A stretch of 64,000 bases of DNA from Albidovulum sp. (GCA_028823855.1 JAPPFL010000038.1:62001-126000), one strand, 5' to 3'; shown: positions 1 through 9,541, counted from the stretch's first letter. Numbers and translations: made by a program. The notes: generated by a model from the sequence alone, not told the origin.

Positions 1-93
1 TACGCCGTTCGTCAAGAAAATTGTCACGAAACTCTTCGACTTTCTGACGCTGTTTAAGAAATCGTCCTGCAAGCTGTGTTTCACCGCTGACAT
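1..93 (-). CDS. hfq: RNA chaperone Hfq, N-terminal fragment cut by the window edge
   Basis: Reading the minus strand from the ATG at 93 gives 31 codons with no stop. They include LQDDFLNSVRKSK and VTIFLTNGV, which match the Sm1 start of Hfq (LQDxFLNxxRK...VTIFLxNGxKLQG). Hfq is a hexameric RNA chaperone that pairs small RNAs with mRNAs. Only the first strand of the Sm fold is visible and the rest lies outside the window. The N-terminus is a few residues shorter than in many relatives. A G-rich stretch about 10 bases upstream of the ATG could act as ribosome binding site. Its position just downstream of trkH on the same strand is the standard alphaproteobacterial order, which supports the call although the fragment is short. 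Confidence 0.85.
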   Translation of the reverse strand, partial: MSAVKHSLQDDFLNSVRKSKSFVTIFLTNGV

Positions 94-185
94 CGCTCGA
101 GTCCCCCAATGTATTTCTTATGGTTCGCCCTATTATTACCGCGTGCTTTACATGTCTAGCCGGTATTTAAGTCAAAAATCTGCAC

Positions 186-201
186 GAGCTTAAGCAAGCT
201 C
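186..201 (-). terminator. possible weak terminator after trkH
   Basis: A perfect 6-bp stem (GAGCTT/AAGCTC, loop of four) lies between trkH and hfq. On the minus strand a run of five T follows about eight bases later. The stem is short and the T run is displaced, so this may only be partial termination or chance. Confidence 0.25.
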
Positions 202-246
202 TACAAGTCACGGATGCCTTTTGCCTTCTATCCCTTTCGTCTTTGG

Positions 247-1755
247 TCAAGATCGCCAGAATTCCGGATTCAGAAGGGCTATAACGGCCAAGAGTTCGAG
301 CCTCCCGACAACCATTGTCGTCGCCAACGCAATTTTCGTGCCGGTGCCAAGGTCTCCATAGCTAAAGGTGCCTCCGATCGCGGTTTCCGCCAGTGGACCG
401 ACAGTAGCTAGCGACGAAACTGCAAGAGCCAGCGAAGTCTCGAAATCCAACCCGAATACCGAAAGAACCATCATAGTCGCAGCGGTAGCAAGAACGAACA
501 GCATAAAAAATATCCAGGCGATGTATGCTCCTTCCCTGCGCATCCTTCTTGCGCTTGCGCCTGCCCCTCCTATCGATGAGGGGCGGGTCAATTTGTTCAT
601 TTCGCGCAGGCCGTGTTCGTAAAGCGCGTAAATCCGCAGCAGTTTTATTCCGCCGGCGGTTGTTGCAACGCCGCCGCCCGCGCACGCGAGCCCGATCAGC
701 AGTAGCTCCGGTGCCTGAAGCCCCGAAAACTGTTTGGCATCGTACCACCATGCGCTTTCGAATCCAGTTGTGGTTAGAAACGAAACAATCGTGAAGGCAC
801 TGCCCCAGTAGGCTCGCAGCGCGCTTGCCATCCGTGCTTCCATACTCGGTTCGGAAATCAGCTGGGGAAGAACAAGCGCCAGCGGAAGCGCTAGCGCGCA
901 GAAAATTGCGAACTTCAATTCAGGGTCGCGCAACGGCCTAAGCACCGGCGTCGTGTCCCGGTCAACGCCATATACCAGCCTGGTCGCAGCCAAGAACAAA
1001 AACAGAAATACCACCAATTCAATAGCAAAAGAGTTTGCCTCGCCGGCACCGAAGTCGCGGTACTGAATGCCACTCGTCGAAATCGTCGACATCGCATGGA
1101 TTAGGCCGCCAATCCAACCTTCTCCCGCGAATACTAGGATTATCCAGAGTACGGCGGTTGCTCCTGCGTAAAGCGGCAGTAAGGACCTGGCGTAATTCGC
1201 CAATCTATTCGCAACTACCGAATCGCTGGTTTTCGATATTCCCGATCCGACGCTCCTGAAAGTAGTGCCGACGACTTCGAAACCCCCAAGATTCAATGGC
1301 TCCATTACTGCAATGGCACTCAGCCAAATTAGAAATCCTCCGGACCAAGCTACCTGGCTCCTCCAGAAATGGATTGCAAGTGACGCATTGCCGGATTCTC
1401 CGAATATTGTCGCTCCCGTTGTCGTGAGACAGGAAACCATCTCGAAATAGTGGCTGACGAATCCGTATTCGGGAAGCAGATCGTAGACCGGCACCGCCAG
1501 GAGTACCGGCAGCATCACAAATACCGCCAGCAGGGATACTAGCCGCCTTTTCGCTAGGTTTTTTCCGGGACGGCGTTTCCAAGTTGCTATTGCCACAAAG
1601 GAGCTTATCAGCAGTACGATTATGCCGTAATAGAAAAACACCCTAGACTCGACGTCGTTGCCCAAATGCAAAGCGATACCGGCTGGAATCAGCATTGAGA
1701 GGCCGGTCCAGCCGAGAGCTACCACAAGAAAGGGTAAACTAGCGCCGACCCGCAT
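247..1755 (-). CDS. trkH: potassium uptake protein TrkH (membrane channel subunit)
   Basis: Integral membrane K+ translocating subunit of the Trk system, working with cytoplasmic TrkA. The four selectivity-filter loops of the TrkH/KtrB family are visible: LTTTGATIFGE, TISTSGIQ, LTTTGFES and SLATVGPL, each between hydrophobic segments, as expected for four M1-P-M2 repeats. The ATG at 1755 (MRVGASLPFLVVALGW) gives 502 residues, close to the family's usual length, and overlaps the end of trkA by 17 bases. The open frame extends upstream to 1893, but that part only re-reads trkA. The gene is the distal member of the ntr-trk cluster and is probably translationally coupled to trkA. No damage is seen. 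Confidence 0.9.
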   Translation of the reverse strand: MRVGASLPFLVVALGWTGLSMLIPAGIALHLGNDVESRVFFYYGIIVLLISSFVAIATWKRRPGKNLAKRRLVSLLAVFVMLPVLLAVPVYDLLPEYGFVSHYFEMVSCLTTTGATIFGESGNASLAIHFWRSQVAWSGGFLIWLSAIAVMEPLNLGGFEVVGTTFRSVGSGISKTSDSVVANRLANYARSLLPLYAGATAVLWIILVFAGEGWIGGLIHAMSTISTSGIQYRDFGAGEANSFAIELVVFLFLFLAATRLVYGVDRDTTPVLRPLRDPELKFAIFCALALPLALVLPQLISEPSMEARMASALRAYWGSAFTIVSFLTTTGFESAWWYDAKQFSGLQAPELLLIGLACAGGGVATTAGGIKLLRIYALYEHGLREMNKLTRPSSIGGAGASARRMRREGAYIAWIFFMLFVLATAATMMVLSVFGLDFETSLALAVSSLATVGPLAETAIGGTFSYGDLGTGTKIALATTMVVGRLELLAVIALLNPEFWRS

Positions 1756-3106
1756 CCGACCGTAGGAGTTCGACAACGGCGCCGACATCGCTTGCCAAAG
1801 AGAAAAAGGCGACCGTGTCTCCAGCATCCAACTTTGTATCGGGCATGACTCGCTGAAGCCTCCCGCCCTTTTTAATTGCACCAAGCAGCGCACCTTCCGG
1901 CAGGTTCGCAGCCCGCAGCGCCTTGCCTTGAATCGGAGATCCCGGATCTACCTGCATTTCAATAATTTCCGCTTCAGCATCGCCGATGGAGTAGATTGAA
2001 CCAATCCCGCGCGTCCTAATGTGCGGAAGAATTGAAGAAACCGTCGTAGCTCGCGGATTCAAAACCGCATCGATGTTTAGCTGGCGCTTCAGAGATTCGA
2101 GCGCAGGCTCGTTGACGAGGCTAATCGCAATCAATTTCTTTCCCGCATTCTTTGCGCGCGTCGCAGCCAGCAGGTTTGTCTTGTCATCGGCCGTAACCGC
2201 AACCACGGCGTCGGCAAATGAAACGTTCGCTTCGTCAAGGATTTCTGTGTCAAGGCCGTCGCCATGCAACACAACGGTGCGCATTAACAGGTCGGCAGCG
2301 TTCTCCGCGCGGGTTCGATCCAGCTCTATGACTTTCGCGCGGACCTTGTTACCCCTAGAATCAAGGGCCCTCGCGATTGCCAAGCCGATGTTGCCCGCCC
2401 CAATGACGATGACACGCTCGCACGCTTCGGATTTTCTTCCGAATATTTCAAGCGTTCGGTTTAGGTCGTTCGCGGCCACGAAAATGTAGACTTCGTCTCC
2501 GACAAACATCTGGTCTTCAGGCTTGGCAGCCAACAAGGTTCCGTGCCTGCGGTAACCTACAACGACAGCCATCAAATCGGAGAAAAGCTCGGAAAGCTGC
2601 CGCAAAGGCGTGTTGACGACCGGGCAATCGATTTCCAGGTGAATTGCAACCATCAAGGCTTTAGAATCAAGAAAGCTCCGCCTGTCGAACACGCTCGGGG
2701 TCTCAAGCAACGTGAGAACCGCCTGAGCAATTTCATTTTCCGGAGAAATCACGACGTCAACCGGGCTAAACTGCCCTGAAGCAAAAAAAGAGTCGTATTG
2801 CGGTTCCCGGATTCGAGCAATTGTGCGCGCTTTCGAACCCAGCCCTCTCGCAACCACACAGGCTAAAACGTTGACTTCGTCCGCCGACGTGGCCGCGATC
2901 AACGCGTCCGCTTTCGCTGCCCCCGCCTTCATCAGAACGTCTGGATGAGAAGCGTAGCCAGCGATTCCCTTTACGTCAAGTTGGTCGGTCGTGCGCCTAA
3001 CTAGATCAGCGTCGCGGTCAATGATGGTTAAGTCGTATTCCTCCGCCGATAGGTGCTTGATTATTTGCCCGCCGACCTGGCCGGCACCGCACACAACGAT
3101 TTTCAT
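1739..3106 (-). CDS. trkA: Trk system potassium uptake regulatory protein TrkA
   Basis: Peripheral NAD(H)-binding regulatory subunit of the Trk K+ channel, 455 residues. It has the usual duplicated layout. An N-terminal RCK_N Rossmann domain starts with GAGQVGGQIIKHL, followed by a TrkA_C domain. A second RCK_N begins at about residue 233 with VIGAGNIGLAIARAL and is followed by a second TrkA_C with SPIQGKALRAANLPEGALLG. Its start overlaps the stop of ntrX by four bases (ATGA) and its end overlaps trkH by 17 bases, so ntrX, trkA and trkH are most likely one translationally coupled unit. The linkage of nitrogen regulators with potassium uptake is standard in alphaproteobacteria. Confidence 0.95.
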   Translation of the reverse strand: MKIVVCGAGQVGGQIIKHLSAEEYDLTIIDRDADLVRRTTDQLDVKGIAGYASHPDVLMKAGAAKADALIAATSADEVNVLACVVARGLGSKARTIARIREPQYDSFFASGQFSPVDVVISPENEIAQAVLTLLETPSVFDRRSFLDSKALMVAIHLEIDCPVVNTPLRQLSELFSDLMAVVVGYRRHGTLLAAKPEDQMFVGDEVYIFVAANDLNRTLEIFGRKSEACERVIVIGAGNIGLAIARALDSRGNKVRAKVIELDRTRAENAADLLMRTVVLHGDGLDTEILDEANVSFADAVVAVTADDKTNLLAATRAKNAGKKLIAISLVNEPALESLKRQLNIDAVLNPRATTVSSILPHIRTRGIGSIYSIGDAEAEIIEMQVDPGSPIQGKALRAANLPEGALLGAIKKGGRLQRVMPDTKLDAGDTVAFFSLASDVGAVVELLRSDAGRR

Positions 3107-4539
3107 TCCTGCGGTTCCTCGGTGCGGGGATCTTCAATCTCCACTTCCGCGATCGCTACGCGGGAACCCGCCGACTTCAGAGTCGTGATTCCAAGCCCTT
3201 TCAATTTCCTGTGCAGTGCTGAACGCTCCATTCCGACATGCTTGGCGGTTTCGGATATGTTTCCGGAATATCGATTAATCTGGCTAATAAAATACTCCCT
3301 TTCGAAAATTTGTCGCGCTTCGCGAACGGGCATTGCCAGTAAATTCGCGGGAAGCATGGTCTTTTGATCGTCGTTGGCACCAGAATGCGCGGCTTCGATT
3401 TCTTCATCGCTAATCGGACCCGACTCCGGTCCGAGTATCAATATCCTTTCGATAGCATTCTTCAGCTGCCTGACATTTCCCGGCCATGACATCGAGGACA
3501 ATGCGATTCGCGCTTCGGAAGTCAACGACCGGTTTGGAAGTCCGGCCGAGTTCCGGAATTCCTTGATGAAGTGCTCGGCGAGTTCCGGAATATCACCGCT
3601 GCGCGCGGCAAGACTCGGAACCTCGATATTGACGACATTGAGCCTGTGGTAGAGGTCTTCTCTGAATCGCCCGTGCCTGTATTCGCCGACAAGGTCGCGG
3701 CAGGTGCTGGAAACGACTTTGCAATCGATTCGAACGTATGCGGAGCCGCCGACTCGCTGGAACCTTTCAGATACCAGCATGCGCAATAGTTTCGACTGCG
3801 CGTCCATCGGCAGATCAGCAACCTCGTGGAAATACAAAATGCCTCGATGCGCCGCTTCAAACAATCCAGGCACGATGCCGCCATCAGCCATTTCCTGGCC
3901 GAAAAGAACTTCTTCGCAACTCTTGTCGTCCACGGCGGCTAAATTCACGGAGACGAATGGGGCGTCGCTTCTAGCAGATCGCGCGTGCACGAACCTCGCG
4001 GCCGTTTCCTTTCCGGAACCGGCGGGCCCGGTGAGCATGACTCGACAATTGTTCGAAGCAACCTTTTCGAGGTTTTGACGCAAGTACGTCATAGCCGCAG
4101 AAGAACCGACCATTTCAGCCGGTTCTAAACGCCTCGATCTCAATGCGGCGTTTTCGCTGCGCAGCCTCGACGTTTCGAGCGCTCGCATTGTTACGGACAG
4201 CAAGGGATTTCTACGGAATGGTTTTTCGATGTAGTCATGCGCGCCAAATTTCATGGCGTTGACAGCAACTTCTAGGCTTCCATGGCCGGAAATTATGACG
4301 ACGGGAATGTCGGGATCATTTTGCTTGAGTTCCTTTAGTATGTCGAGGCCTTCACGCTTATTCTCTCCTGCTAGCCACAGATCCAAGATTACGAGCGCCG
4401 GAGGCGACGTGTTCACATGCAGCATGCACTCGTCTCGCCCGGATGCTTCCCTGGTCGACAAGCCCACATCTTCGAGAATCATCGCAATTTGTTGTCGAAT
4501 GGCAGCATCGTCATCGACAATCAAAACGTCTCGTTTCAT
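3103..4539 (-). CDS. ntrX: nitrogen assimilation response regulator NtrX (AAA+ protein without GAFTGA)
   Basis: Response regulator partner of NtrY, 478 residues. The receiver domain has the acidic pocket VDDD and the phosphoacceptor Asp in LVILDLWLAGE. The AAA+ domain starts near residue 140 with Walker A GPAGSGKETAAR. The C-terminal Fis-type helix-turn-helix includes ISETAKHVGMERSALHRKL. The sigma-54 contact loop GAFTGA is absent: after LFGQE the sequence reads MADGGIVPGLFEAAHRG. The Walker B position reads ILYFHEVADLP, with His where Asp is usual. Lack of GAFTGA is common for alphaproteobacterial NtrX, so it probably regulates sigma-70 promoters, but the His substitution is unusual. A GGGAAGAGG sequence just upstream supports the ATG at 4539. 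Forty-seven bases separate it from ntrY. Confidence 0.93.
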   Translation of the reverse strand: MKRDVLIVDDDAAIRQQIAMILEDVGLSTREASGRDECMLHVNTSPPALVILDLWLAGENKREGLDILKELKQNDPDIPVVIISGHGSLEVAVNAMKFGAHDYIEKPFRRNPLLSVTMRALETSRLRSENAALRSRRLEPAEMVGSSAAMTYLRQNLEKVASNNCRVMLTGPAGSGKETAARFVHARSARSDAPFVSVNLAAVDDKSCEEVLFGQEMADGGIVPGLFEAAHRGILYFHEVADLPMDAQSKLLRMLVSERFQRVGGSAYVRIDCKVVSSTCRDLVGEYRHGRFREDLYHRLNVVNIEVPSLAARSGDIPELAEHFIKEFRNSAGLPNRSLTSEARIALSSMSWPGNVRQLKNAIERILILGPESGPISDEEIEAAHSGANDDQKTMLPANLLAMPVREARQIFEREYFISQINRYSGNISETAKHVGMERSALHRKLKGLGITTLKSAGSRVAIAEVEIEDPRTEEPQE

Positions 4540-4586
4540 ACAGCCTCTTCCCTGGGGTTGAGTCGCAACTTTGCTAAGTCGCCGAA

Positions 4587-7031
4587 TTACTCGTCTGGTT
4601 CCGGTCGCACCTTTCCGACGAAATCGCTATTCTTTTTGAAAGCAGAAAAATCTCCGAGGTCGAATTCGTAGTCCATTGCCCTTTCTTTCCTTTCCTGTTC
4701 GAGAGGCAGACTCATGCGAGCCGTCGCTCCACTATGGTCGCATCCTTCGATTGCCGAGGCTGCCATGAGTTCGAACGCGCCGCCATGCGAATCCACATAG
4801 TGCTTGACGTTCATTAAGCCGTATCCCCTTCCCAGCTTGGCTCCCGGCGCGCTCGACTTTGAAGCTCTTGCTAGCCCGATACCGTTGTCGGCCACGCGAA
4901 TATCCGCTAATGTGCTGGATTCCTCAACTTCGACGAGGATGGTCGGGCGATACGCTCGTTTGTTTGAATCGCCCATAATGGAACGCTTTTTCATTCGCAA
5001 CGATTCGTCCGCATTCTTGAGTAGATTTGTAAGAGCCGCGGAAATCATGCTTGGATCAATGTCGGCAAATACTGCCTCCTCCGGTAATTTCACTTCGATT
5101 TTCACTTCTTTGTTGCGAAGATCCTCCAGCGCTGCCTGACGACGAACGAGATCGGAAAGGTCAGCGCGAACAAAGTGCGGCGCGGGCATTTCCGCGTACT
5201 GCCTAAATCCTTGTATTCGGCTTTTGGCGCGTTCGCTTTCATCCGCTATTATATCGCATTGGAGCTTGAGGCGTTCCAGTTTTTTGCTGTCCATTTGGGG
5301 CGACATGCTTTCCTTGATGTAGTCCGCAGCGAGCATAATCGGCGTTATAGGGTTGCCTAGGTCATGCGCGAATCTTTGCGCGGCCTCTTTCCAGGCCGAT
5401 TGCTGCTGCAGCTTTAGCAAGTCGGTCACGTCGTCAAAGGCCGCGACAAATCCTTCGGTTTCGCCGGACTCATTGCAAATACGCGAAATGCTGGCGCTTA
5501 GGCTCACGCGATTTCCGCCTCGCTCCAAATTTATGAGTTCGCCTTCCGAAGCCGCATCGCGGAAGTCGAGCCGGTCTATGAGAGACGCCAACTCCGGCGC
5601 TGCCGACCGGATCGGCACGTGGCCCTCGCTCTTGTCTCCCGGCTGGTCGATTTCGAGCAGTTCCCGCGCGGCATGATTGGCAAAGACAATTCTTTTTTGC
5701 GAATCCAGACCGATAACGCCGGAAGTCACGTTGGAAAGCACTCCCGCCATTGCTCTTTCTCTTTCTGCGGCTTCCGCATGGAGTGTCGCAAGGTTCGTGG
5801 CGTTGCGATGAAGGCGATTTGTCATAGCTTCGAAGGCCTTGGCCATCGTGCGAATCTCGTTGTCGCCGTGGAGCGACAGCTTGATGTCTTTGAGTTCCAT
5901 ATCGCCCGCCGCGACGCGCTCGGCGACGCCGGAAATCTCCCGCAGCGGCCGCGAAAGACGCCTGGATAGGAGGATCCCGGCCCATACGACAAGGGCCGCA
6001 GTAGCCACGGCGAATCCCAAGAAAAGAATGGAGTATCGAGAAAAAATCGTGCCTAGATTGCGGAACAAGGCCTGTGATCCGGCCAGAGCGTCGCCGCCGT
6101 CGTCGCCGACGGTTGCGTGCAGATTATTGATGGACGGTATCGCTTCAAGCGTCGTGTGCAGGTAAAGGTCGATGGTAGCAACGATCGGAACGACGGCAAC
6201 ATAATGATGCCGCTCGCTACCGACCTGAAATATCGCCCCAAAAAAATCGCCTTCGTCAAAAATTTCGAATTCGTTTGAATTCGGCAATTTGCCGGGGCAC
6301 ATGCTGGCTTCCGAAAAAACGCTGTCTCCCGACGTCAGTAGCCTCAGGCGGTCCATCAATTCGGCTTCCGGCAGCAGGATATCGAAGCTATAGCTGTTCG
6401 TCCCTCGCGCAATAAGGCGGCACGAGCCGTCGATGAGGAACACGTGCTTAAGGCCGCCGGGAATTTTGGATTGTTCGGAGACCAATATTTCACGCTGATC
6501 GCCCGGGTCCGAAAGCGGCACTTCGACAAATCTTCGATTCACTGCGCTCGCAAGGCTTGCCGAACTCCCGATTAGAGTTTTCCGCATTTCCTTGTCGTAG
6601 TCGTTCGCGGCTTCCAGCGCGTCGTCGAAAGCCCCGGCGACCTTGCTCGATATCCATTCGTTGGTTTCAACGCCAATAGTTCTTATCGCCGCAATGGAAA
6701 CAATTGCCGTTGGAATCAGAACCGCATACGCTACCATTCGAGCTAGCCTTAACTCGAGTGGACGGCCTAGCCCGCGAGCCTTCGTTACGGCCAGCAACCC
6801 CAATTCGAACAGCAATAGGAAACACAGCGTGTCGGCAACGAGCAGCCGAGCTAGGTTTTCCGGTAGCTGCCCGGCATTCATGCTTTTGAATGCGGCGTAT
6901 GTATACTGGCCTAGCATTGGACCGACCACGACGAGCGCGGCAAAGAGCGCCGCGACCGCGAATGGCCGGTATCTTTCCTGGAATGCCCGGCGAGCGCCAC
7001 GCATCGGGGAACCGTGTTTGCGAACGAACAT
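4587..7031 (-). CDS. ntrY: nitrogen-regulation sensor histidine kinase NtrY
   Basis: Membrane-bound sensor kinase for NtrX, about 814 residues. Three hydrophobic segments occur in the first 130 residues. They are followed by a long periplasmic loop, a fourth membrane segment (FLGFAVATAALVVWAG), HAMP (RRLSRPLREISG), a PAS domain (NVTSGVIGLDSQKRIVFAN), a HisKA box (FAHDLGNPITPIMLAAD) and an HATPase with NLLKNADESL, VADNGIGLA and GRGYGLMNV. The H box has DLGNP instead of the usual EIKNP. I place the start at the ATG at 7031 because AAGGAAA lies directly before it. A TTG at 7085 would add 18 residues without a clear ribosome binding site. Downstream of ntrC and upstream of ntrX on the same strand. 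Confidence 0.93.
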   Translation of the reverse strand: MFVRKHGSPMRGARRAFQERYRPFAVAALFAALVVVGPMLGQYTYAAFKSMNAGQLPENLARLLVADTLCFLLLFELGLLAVTKARGLGRPLELRLARMVAYAVLIPTAIVSIAAIRTIGVETNEWISSKVAGAFDDALEAANDYDKEMRKTLIGSSASLASAVNRRFVEVPLSDPGDQREILVSEQSKIPGGLKHVFLIDGSCRLIARGTNSYSFDILLPEAELMDRLRLLTSGDSVFSEASMCPGKLPNSNEFEIFDEGDFFGAIFQVGSERHHYVAVVPIVATIDLYLHTTLEAIPSINNLHATVGDDGGDALAGSQALFRNLGTIFSRYSILFLGFAVATAALVVWAGILLSRRLSRPLREISGVAERVAAGDMELKDIKLSLHGDNEIRTMAKAFEAMTNRLHRNATNLATLHAEAAERERAMAGVLSNVTSGVIGLDSQKRIVFANHAARELLEIDQPGDKSEGHVPIRSAAPELASLIDRLDFRDAASEGELINLERGGNRVSLSASISRICNESGETEGFVAAFDDVTDLLKLQQQSAWKEAAQRFAHDLGNPITPIMLAADYIKESMSPQMDSKKLERLKLQCDIIADESERAKSRIQGFRQYAEMPAPHFVRADLSDLVRRQAALEDLRNKEVKIEVKLPEEAVFADIDPSMISAALTNLLKNADESLRMKKRSIMGDSNKRAYRPTILVEVEESSTLADIRVADNGIGLARASKSSAPGAKLGRGYGLMNVKHYVDSHGGAFELMAASAIEGCDHSGATARMSLPLEQERKERAMDYEFDLGDFSAFKKNSDFVGKVRPEPDE

Positions 7032-7091
7032 TTTCCTTGCTTTTTGGCGCTTCGCTGCCCCTCTGGCTTCGCGTAGGAATCGCAATCGGAA

Positions 7092-8447
7092 TTATACTAG
7101 CGTCTTGTTTCGCTTCGCGGTAATCCTGTGTAATTCAATTTTTCGCCTGAGAGTATTTCTATTTATTCCAAGCAATTCTGCGCATTTTGCCTTGTTGCCG
7201 CCCGAGGCCCCTAGAGCTAGGCTTATCAATGGCTCCTCGATCTCACGAAGCACTCGGTGATAAAGGCCTCGAGGAGGCAAGCCGCCGTGAAGTTCAAAAT
7301 ACCGCAATAGCTGCGACTTTACAGCACCCGATAGCGTCAATTCGGCATCTGCAATTCCGCCAGGCGCAGACGGCAAATACCTTAAGGCCTCAGCCGCGGT
7401 TGCACCCGTTATTTGCATCTCGGGGCTAATAACCGTTAGTTGCTTGCAGAAATTTTCGAGTTGCCTAACGTTTCCGGGCCAGCTGTAGCGCGCAAGCTCG
7501 TTTAGCGCTTCGTCGGAAAATGTCTTCGGCGTAAATCCTTGCCTTTCGGCGCGCACCGCAAAATGAGCAGCGAGCAGCGGAATGTCTTGAATCCTGTCCC
7601 TAAGCGTCGGGACCTGGGCGGAAATCCCGCACAATCGAAAAAATAGATCGCTTCGAAACTGTCCAGATTCGGTTTTTTCTTGGAGATCTTTCTGAGTCGT
7701 GGTCAGAATTCGAGGTCCGCCGCCTTTTGCCGCGTCCAGCGCTTGTGTAAGCCTTTGCTGCGCAACGTCGCTCAGTTCGCCGACCTCTTCAATGACGACC
7801 GTTCCGCCCCTCGCGTTCTCCAGCATGCCGCGAATCCCCTCGCCGTCTCCCAAAAGGCAAGATGCCATGGATGCGAACGGCATGGTCCTACGGTCGCTGA
7901 ATTCATGCACCGATCGAGCGATCAAGGACTTTCCCGTTCCGGATTCGCCTGCAATGTGAACCGGAATGTCGGTGTTCATGACCTTCGCAAGAAGTTGGTA
8001 GAGCTTTTGCATCTCCGGTGATCGGCCAACGAGGGGCAGTTCATCGGCCTCGCCATTCCGTGCCGGAGTCGGTGTTGACCGGTCTTTGAACTTAAGAGCG
8101 TCTCCCGCTCGCCTAAGAAGGTCGTATAGGTCGAATGGCTTGGGAAGATAGGCGAAGACTTCCTCTTCTTCGGCTCTGATCGCCGTCATGATTGAGTTTT
8201 TCGCGGAAATCAGAATGATGGGAAGGTCAGGTCGCGTCCTTTTCATTTCCGGTAGTTTTTGCAGACCATTCCCGTCCGGCAGCGCAACGTCGGAGATGAC
8301 CAAGTCGCCTTTTCCTTCCTTGATCCATCTCATCAGCGTATTCGCAAGCGACGTCGCGTGGACCTTGCACCCCGCCCTTGTAAATGCCTGCGTGAGAACC
8401 TTGCGAATGGCATCGTCATCGTCGGCGATCAGTATCGTTCCATCCAT
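7092..8447 (-). CDS. ntrC: nitrogen regulator NtrC, divergent form lacking the GAFTGA loop
   Basis: Response regulator partner of NtrB, 451 residues. The receiver has DDDD near the start, the phosphoacceptor Asp in DLVISDVALPDGNG and a conserved LPKPF. The AAA+ domain has Walker A GESGTGKSLIARSVHE and the sensor element RSDLFFRL. The C-terminal Fis helix-turn-helix is KAKCAELLGINRNTLRRKI. The stretch that normally carries ELFGHEKGAFTGA is missing: the sequence goes from PFASMASCLLGDGEG straight to MLENARGGTVVIEEVGEL, roughly 25 residues shorter than usual. Walker B Asp is replaced by Glu. GAFTGA contacts sigma-54, so this protein probably cannot drive sigma-54 promoters. Rhodobacter capsulatus NtrC is a known precedent for a GAFTGA-less NtrC working with sigma-70. 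AGGA lies before the ATG; ntrB ends 17 bases upstream. Confidence 0.9.
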   Translation of the reverse strand: MDGTILIADDDDAIRKVLTQAFTRAGCKVHATSLANTLMRWIKEGKGDLVISDVALPDGNGLQKLPEMKRTRPDLPIILISAKNSIMTAIRAEEEEVFAYLPKPFDLYDLLRRAGDALKFKDRSTPTPARNGEADELPLVGRSPEMQKLYQLLAKVMNTDIPVHIAGESGTGKSLIARSVHEFSDRRTMPFASMASCLLGDGEGIRGMLENARGGTVVIEEVGELSDVAQQRLTQALDAAKGGGPRILTTTQKDLQEKTESGQFRSDLFFRLCGISAQVPTLRDRIQDIPLLAAHFAVRAERQGFTPKTFSDEALNELARYSWPGNVRQLENFCKQLTVISPEMQITGATAAEALRYLPSAPGGIADAELTLSGAVKSQLLRYFELHGGLPPRGLYHRVLREIEEPLISLALGASGGNKAKCAELLGINRNTLRRKIELHRITAKRNKTLV

Positions 8448-8464
8448 TTGGATTCCTAATGCTC

Positions 8465-9541
8465 CTAGTCCGCCGCAGGCAGTGATAGCCGGACGGCCAT
8501 TCGCCCCGGTTTGGAATCAACGGAAATCCAGCCGCCATGATCGGACATAATCTTCGATACGAGCGCAAGGCCAAGACCCGTACCGTTTTCTTTGCCGCTA
8601 ACAAACGGTTCAAATACATGGTCTGCGATATCCGAGGGAAGTCCCGGGCCGTTGTCTACGATTTCGACTTGAATCGGAAGCGGCATCCGAACGCCGTCGC
8701 CTCCGCTCACGCTTAGTTGATTGTCGAAGTATGTCCGAATTAGGATTATTGCTTCGGGCCCGGCAGAATCCACCGCGTTTTTCAATAAATTTAGAAATAC
8801 TTGCAGCAATTGGTCGCCGTCGGCGCGGGCATGCGGCAGGGAAGGGTCGAAATCGCAGCGGATCGTCACTCCCGCCGCGAATCCCATCAAAGCAAGTTTC
8901 CGCGCCTTTTCCAGCGCGTCGTGAATATTCATGGCTTCTGCGTTCGGCAGACCATAGTCGCCGAATTGTTCGACGTTTTCAAGAAGCGACAGAATTCGCC
9001 GGGTCTCGGCAAAAATTAAATCTGTCATCTCTCGCTTTTCGCGGTCCAGGCTCATGGAAAGCAGTTGCGCCGCACCGGATATACCGGCAAGCGGATTCTT
9101 GATTTCATGGGTAAGCATCGCGGCCATGCCGACAGCCGAATTTGCCACCGAATTAATTCTCGAACCTGGATTCATCCGCTTCGCCATTTCCCGAGATTGC
9201 ATGCAAAGAATCATTTTACCGGGTGAAGCGTGGATGTGCGCGATCTGTACGCTAGCGGATATCGGTGCGCGCTCGCCTGCACGGATCCTGACATCGTTCA
9301 TCGAAACAGCCAAGCTACCCGATCTGGCGCGGCGAAGCCCTTCTCTAGCCTCCCCGTCAAGAAAGAGGAAATCTGCGACATTATGGCCCGCCAACTGGCG
9401 CGCCGACGTATTCAGTACCGATTCTGCCGCCGGATTCATGCGTTCCACGGCATCGCGCTCGTCAACCACCAGCACCGGGAATGGAAGTGACGACCAAATA
9501 TCGTAGTCTGTCAGTTCCAAGTCATCATCGCTCCTAGGCAA
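8465..9541 (-). CDS. ntrB: nitrogen regulation histidine kinase NtrB (GlnL)
   Basis: Cytoplasmic PII-responsive kinase/phosphatase acting on NtrC, about 358 residues. A PAS domain at the N-terminus (FPVLVVDERDAVERMNPAAE) is followed by a HisKA box (LTHEIKNPLAGISGAAQLL) and an HATPase with NLLKNAVDSA, VDNGPGLP and the G2 box ENGTGLGLALV. There are no membrane segments, as expected. The start codon is not clear; the open frame begins with a TTG. First gene of the ntrBCYX-trkAH cluster. The dusB homolog that often precedes ntrB in this class is absent, and ispDF lies divergently instead. Confidence 0.92.
   Translation of the reverse strand: MPRSDDDLELTDYDIWSSLPFPVLVVDERDAVERMNPAAESVLNTSARQLAGHNVADFLFLDGEAREGLRRARSGSLAVSMNDVRIRAGERAPISASVQIAHIHASPGKMILCMQSREMAKRMNPGSRINSVANSAVGMAAMLTHEIKNPLAGISGAAQLLSMSLDREKREMTDLIFAETRRILSLLENVEQFGDYGLPNAEAMNIHDALEKARKLALMGFAAGVTIRCDFDPSLPHARADGDQLLQVFLNLLKNAVDSAGPEAIILIRTYFDNQLSVSGGDGVRMPLPIQVEIVDNGPGLPSDIADHVFEPFVSGKENGTGLGLALVSKIMSDHGGWISVDSKPGRMAVRLSLPAAD

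Noticed and set aside
362-751. Many other open frames opposite or inside real genes (for example 362-751)
   Set aside because: They are shadows of conserved genes in the same place, with basic, low-complexity translations.
1755-1893. Longer TrkH start at 1893
   Set aside because: It re-reads trkA, and the MRVGASLPF start gives the normal family length.
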